Below are positions 60,601-64,000 of a stretch of DNA of 64,000 nt, in pieces. Location: NCBI GenBank assembly GCA_026018925.1, contig JAKSZU010000512.1, forward strand, positions 28,917-92,916, in the 5' to 3' direction. Positions within the stretch are counted from its first letter, which is position 1, and the number at the start of each line of letters is the position of its first letter. The notes below the pieces were generated by a model. That model did no database searches, was not told the DNA's origin, and saw only the letters and a program-made list of their open reading frames with translations. The position numbers and the translations under genes were made by a program. The DNA is from Tupaia tana. Its lineage: Eukaryota > Chordata > Mammalia > Scandentia > Tupaiidae.

Positions 60601-63600
60601 CACCTCTGACCCCCACCTCACTTCCAGACCCCCAGGCCCCAGACTCCACCTTCTAGACCTTCCTGGACTGCCAGCAGGCAATAGCGTGTCCTGCAAGCCT
60701 CTGGCCAGCAAGGGATACTGAGGGAGGGTCACCTCTGACCCCCACCTCACTTCCAGACCCCCAGGCCCCAGACTCCACCTTCTAGACCTTCCTGGACTGC
60801 CAGCAGGCAATAGCGTGTCCTGCAAGCCTCTGGCCAGCAAGGGATACTGAGGGAGGGTCACCTCTGACCCCACCTCACTTCCAGACCCCCAGGCCCCAGA
60901 CTCCACCTTCTAGGTAGGTAGCCAGGATCTCCTTAAGGCGGGGTTTTTTTTCTCTTTTCTTTTCCCTTGACCCCCCTGCATTCTCTTTTTAACACCTAGC
61001 CCTCCTTCTCCCCCCAGACCTTCCTGGACTGCCAGCAGGCAATAGCGTGTCCTGCAAGCCTCTGGCCAGCAAGGGATACTGAGGGAGGGTCACCTCTGAC
61101 CCCCACCTCACTTCCAGACCCCCAGGCCCCAGACTCCACCTTCTAGGTAGGTAGCCAGGATCTCCTTATGGCGGGGTTTTTTTTTCTCTTTTCTTTTCCC
61201 TTGACCCCCCTGCATTCTCTTTTTAACACCTAGCCCTCCTTCTCCCCCCAGACCTTCCTGGACTGCCAGCAGGCAATAGCGTGTCCTGCAAGCCTCTGGC
61301 CAGCAAGGGATACTGAGGGAGGGTCACCTCTGACCCCCCACCTCACTTCCAGACCCCCAGGCCCCAGACTCCACCTTCTAGGTAGGTAGCCAGGATCTCC
61401 TTAAGGCGGGGGTTTTTTTTCTCTTTTCTTTTCCCTTGACCCCCCTGCATTCTCTTTTTAACACCTAGCCCTCCTTCTCTCCCCCCCAGACCTTCCTGGA
61501 CTGCCAGCAGGCAATAGCGTGTCCTGCAAGCCTCTGGCCAGCAAGGGATACTGAGGGAGGGTCACCTCTGACCCCCCACCTCACTTCCAGACCCCCCAGG
61601 CCCCAGACTCCAACTTCTAGGTAGGTAGCCAGGATCTCCTTAAGGCGGGGTTTTTTTTCTCTTTTCTTTTCCCTTGACCCCCCTGCATTCTCTTTTTTAA
61701 CACCTAGCCCTCCTTCTCCCCCCAGAACTCTCCTGGACTGCCAGCAGGCAATAGCGTGTCCTGCAAGCCTCTGGCCAGCAAGGGATACTGAGGGAGGGTC
61801 ACCTCTGACCCCCACCTCACTTCCAGACCCCCAGGACCCAGACTCCACCTTCTAGACCTTCCTGGACTGCCAGCAGGCAATAGCGTGTCCTGCAAGCCTC
61901 TGGCCAGCAAGGGATACTGAGGGAGGGTCACCTCTGACCCCCACCTCACTTCCAGACCCCCCAGGCCCCAGACTCCAACTTCTAGAACTTCCTGGACTGC
62001 CAGCAGGCAATAGCGTGTCCTGCAAGCCTCTGGCCAGCAAGGGATACTGAGGGAGGGTCACCTCTGACCCCCACGTCACTTCCATTCCCCCAGGCCCCAG
62101 ACTCCACCTTCTAGGTAGGTAGCCAGGATCTCCTTAAGGCGGGGGTTTTTTTTCTCTTTTCTTTTCCCTTGAACCCCCTGCATTCTCTTTTTAACACCTA
62201 GCCCTCCTTCTCCCCCCAGACCTTCCTGGACTGCCAGCAGGCAATAGCGTGTCCTGCAAGCCTCTGGCCAGCAAGGGATACTGAGGGAGGGTCACCTCTG
62301 ACCCCCACCTCACTTCCAGACCCCCAGGCCCCCAGACTCCACCTTCTAGGTAGGTAGCCAGGATCTCCTTAAGGCGGGGTTTTTTTTCTCTTTTCTTTTC
62401 CCTTGACCCCCCCTGCATTCTCTTTTTAACACCTAGCCCGCCTTCTCCCCCCAGACCTTCCTGGACTGCCAGCAGGCAATAGCGTGTCCTGCAAGCCTCT
62501 GGCCAGCAAGGGATACTGAGGGAGGGTCACCTCTGACCCCCCACCTCACTTCCAGACCCCCAGGCCCCAGACTCCACCTTCTAGGTAGTTAGCCAGGATC
62601 TCCTTAAGGCGGGGTTTTTTTTCTCTTTTCTTTTCCCTTGACCCCCCTGCATTCTCTTTTTAACACCTAGCCCTCCTTCTCCCCCCAGACCTTCCTGGAC
62701 TGCCAGCAGGCAATAGCGTGTCCTGCAAGCCTCTGGCCAGCAAGGGATACTGATGGAGTGTCACCTCTGACCCCCCACCTCACTTCCAGAACCCCCAGGC
62801 CCCAGACTCCACCTTCTAGACCTTCCTGGACTGCCAGCAGGCAATAGCGTGTCCTGCAAGCCTCTGGCCAGCAAGGGATACTGAGGGAGGGTCACCTCTG
62901 ACCCCCACCTCACTTCCAGACCCCCAGGCCCCAGACTCCACCTTCTAGACCTTCCTGGACTGCCAGCAGGCAATAGCGTGTCCTGCAAGCCTCTGGCCAA
63001 GCAAGGGATATTGAGGGAGTGTCACCTCTGACCCCCACCTCACTTCCAGACCCCCAGGCCCCAGACTCCACCTTCTAGGTAGGTAGCCAGGATCTCCTTA
63101 AGGCGGGGTTTTTTTTCTCTTTTCTTTTCCCTTGAACCCCCTGCATTCTCTTTTTAACACCTAGCCCTCCTTCTCCCCCCAGACCTTCCTGGACTGCCAG
63201 CAGGCAATAGCGTGTCCTGCAAGCCTCTGGCCAGCAAGGGATACTGAGGGAGGGTCACCTCTGACCCCCCACCTCACTTCCAGACCCCCAGGCCCCCAGA
63301 CTCCACCTTCTAGGTAGGTAGCCAGGATCTCCTTAAGGCGGGGTTTTTTTTTTCTCTTTTCTTTTCCCTTGACCCCCCTGCATTCTCTTTTGAACACCTA
63401 GCCCTCCTTCTCCCCCCCAGACCTTCCTGGACTGCCAGCAGGCAATAGCGTGTCCTGCAAGCCTCTGGCCAGCAAGGGATACTGAGGGAGGGTCACCTCT
63501 GACCCCCACCTCACTTCCAGACCCCCAGGCCCCAGACTCCACCTTCTAGGTAGGTAGCCAGGATCTCCTTAAGGCGGGGTTTTTTTTCTCTTTTCTTTTC

Positions 63601-64000
63601 CCTTGACCCCCCTGCATTCTCTTTTTAACACCTAGCCCTCCTTCTCCCCCCAGACCTTCCTGGACTGCCAGCAGGCAATAGCGTGTCCTGCAAGCCTCTG
63701 GCCAGCAAGTGATACTGAGGGGAGTGTCACCTCTGACCCCCACCTCACTTCCAGACCCCCAGGCCCCAGACTCCACCTTCTAGACCTTCCTGGACTGCCA
63801 GCAGGCAATAGCGTGTCCTGCAAGCCTCTGGCCAGCAAGGGATACTGAGGGAGGGTCACCTCTGACCCCCACCTCACTTCCAGACCCCCAGGCCCCAGAC
63901 TCCACCTTCTAGACCTTCCTGGACTGCCAAGCAGGCAATAGCGTGTCCTGCAAGCCTCTGGCCAGCAAGGGATACTGAGGGGAGGGTCACCTCTGACCCC
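51687..64000 (+). repeat. Right segment, collinear with about 7.2-20.3 kb
   Basis: Markers return in left-end order: CTACCCCCAG (51781), CAGGACCAG/GATCGCC run (51921), CAGGTCCC (52752), CTACCCCCAG again (54170), 3-4-1-1-3 block (54311), TCCTCCCAG (57428), TTTTGAACACC (57640), GTGATACTG (57960, 60584, 63710), CACGTCACTTCC (62073), GATATTGAGG (63008) and TTTTGAACACC (63388). Offsets are about 43.6-44.5 kb. The segment is rich in single-base insertions. The window ends inside the third A after the B at 63550. Confidence 0.85.

Larger units (their letters stand above)
1..64000 (+). repeat. Two-module satellite array (A 129 bp, B 104 bp) filling the window
   Basis: Every stretch read belongs to one of two modules in head-to-tail order. 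A starts ACCTTCCTGG and ends CACCTTCTAG; B starts GTAGGTAGCC and ends CTCCCCCCAG. Observed B-to-B spacings cluster at 233, 362, 491, 620, 749 and 878 bp, exactly B plus one to six A copies. Copies are very similar, mostly differing by a few bases. No inverted copy, unique spacer, gene or dispersed repeat interrupts the array, and no flanking DNA is present. Size, CpG scarcity and the pyrimidine-rich B module suggest a vertebrate genome; this is inference. I cannot match it to a named satellite. Confidence 0.97.

Noticed and set aside
1-64000. CRISPR array
   Set aside because: Periods are 129 and 233 bp, with no unique spacers between short repeats and no cas genes; both modules are themselves repeated.
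1-64000. Immunoglobulin switch region or telomere-type repeat
   Set aside because: There are no GAGCT/TGGGG pentamer arrays or TTAGGG runs; the unit lengths do not fit.
1-64000. tRNA, rRNA or small RNA genes
   Set aside because: No cloverleaf, A/B box pair or ribosomal segment was seen in either module.

Overview
The whole 64 kb window is one uninterrupted tandem satellite. I see no unique sequence, no gene, no RNA gene and no recognisable transposon. It is built from two modules, always in the same orientation. Module A is 129 bp (about 62% GC) and runs from ACCTTCCTGG to CACCTTCTAG. Module B is 104 bp (about 50% GC) and runs from GTAGGTAGCC to CTCCCCCCAG. A can follow itself directly; B is always single and always flanked by A. 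By reading junctions I count 199 B copies and about 330 A copies between the first and last B, plus about five A copies or parts at the ends. Both window edges cut through an A copy, so the true array is longer.

The number of A copies between consecutive B copies acts as a barcode: 135 intervals with one A, 11 with two, 38 with three, 12 with four, one with five and one with six. This barcode, with diagnostic base changes, reveals nested higher-order duplication. Left part (1-20.3 kb): blocks opening with the pattern 4-1-1-3. Middle (20.3-42.3 kb): a 2.64-kb tandem duplication, a 2.49-kb tandem duplication, and a 10.8-kb block repeated as an 8.1-kb copy lacking one 2.49-kb unit and one A+B unit. 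Then (42.3-50 kb) an A-rich zone with runs up to six. The right part (about 51.7-64 kb) is collinear with about 7.2-20.3 kb at an offset of about 44 kb.

The organism is almost certainly a eukaryote and probably a vertebrate, perhaps a mammal. The reasons are the array size, one CpG per module, and nothing resembling prokaryotic coding sequence. I do not recognise the satellite by name.

The most striking observation is that on the + strand B looks like a complete short spliceosomal intron: GTAGGT donor, T-rich interior, TTAAC branch-like site 25 nt from the end, pyrimidine tract and CCCCAG end. Module A then resembles a 129-nt exon, a multiple of three. All three + frames of A contain a stop, so any spliced product would be non-coding. 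The long minus-strand open frames (43-residue period) are a by-product of A having no stop in one antisense frame and a length divisible by three. Single-base indels are concentrated in about 10-15 kb and 49-64 kb, which looks more like uneven consensus quality than biology.
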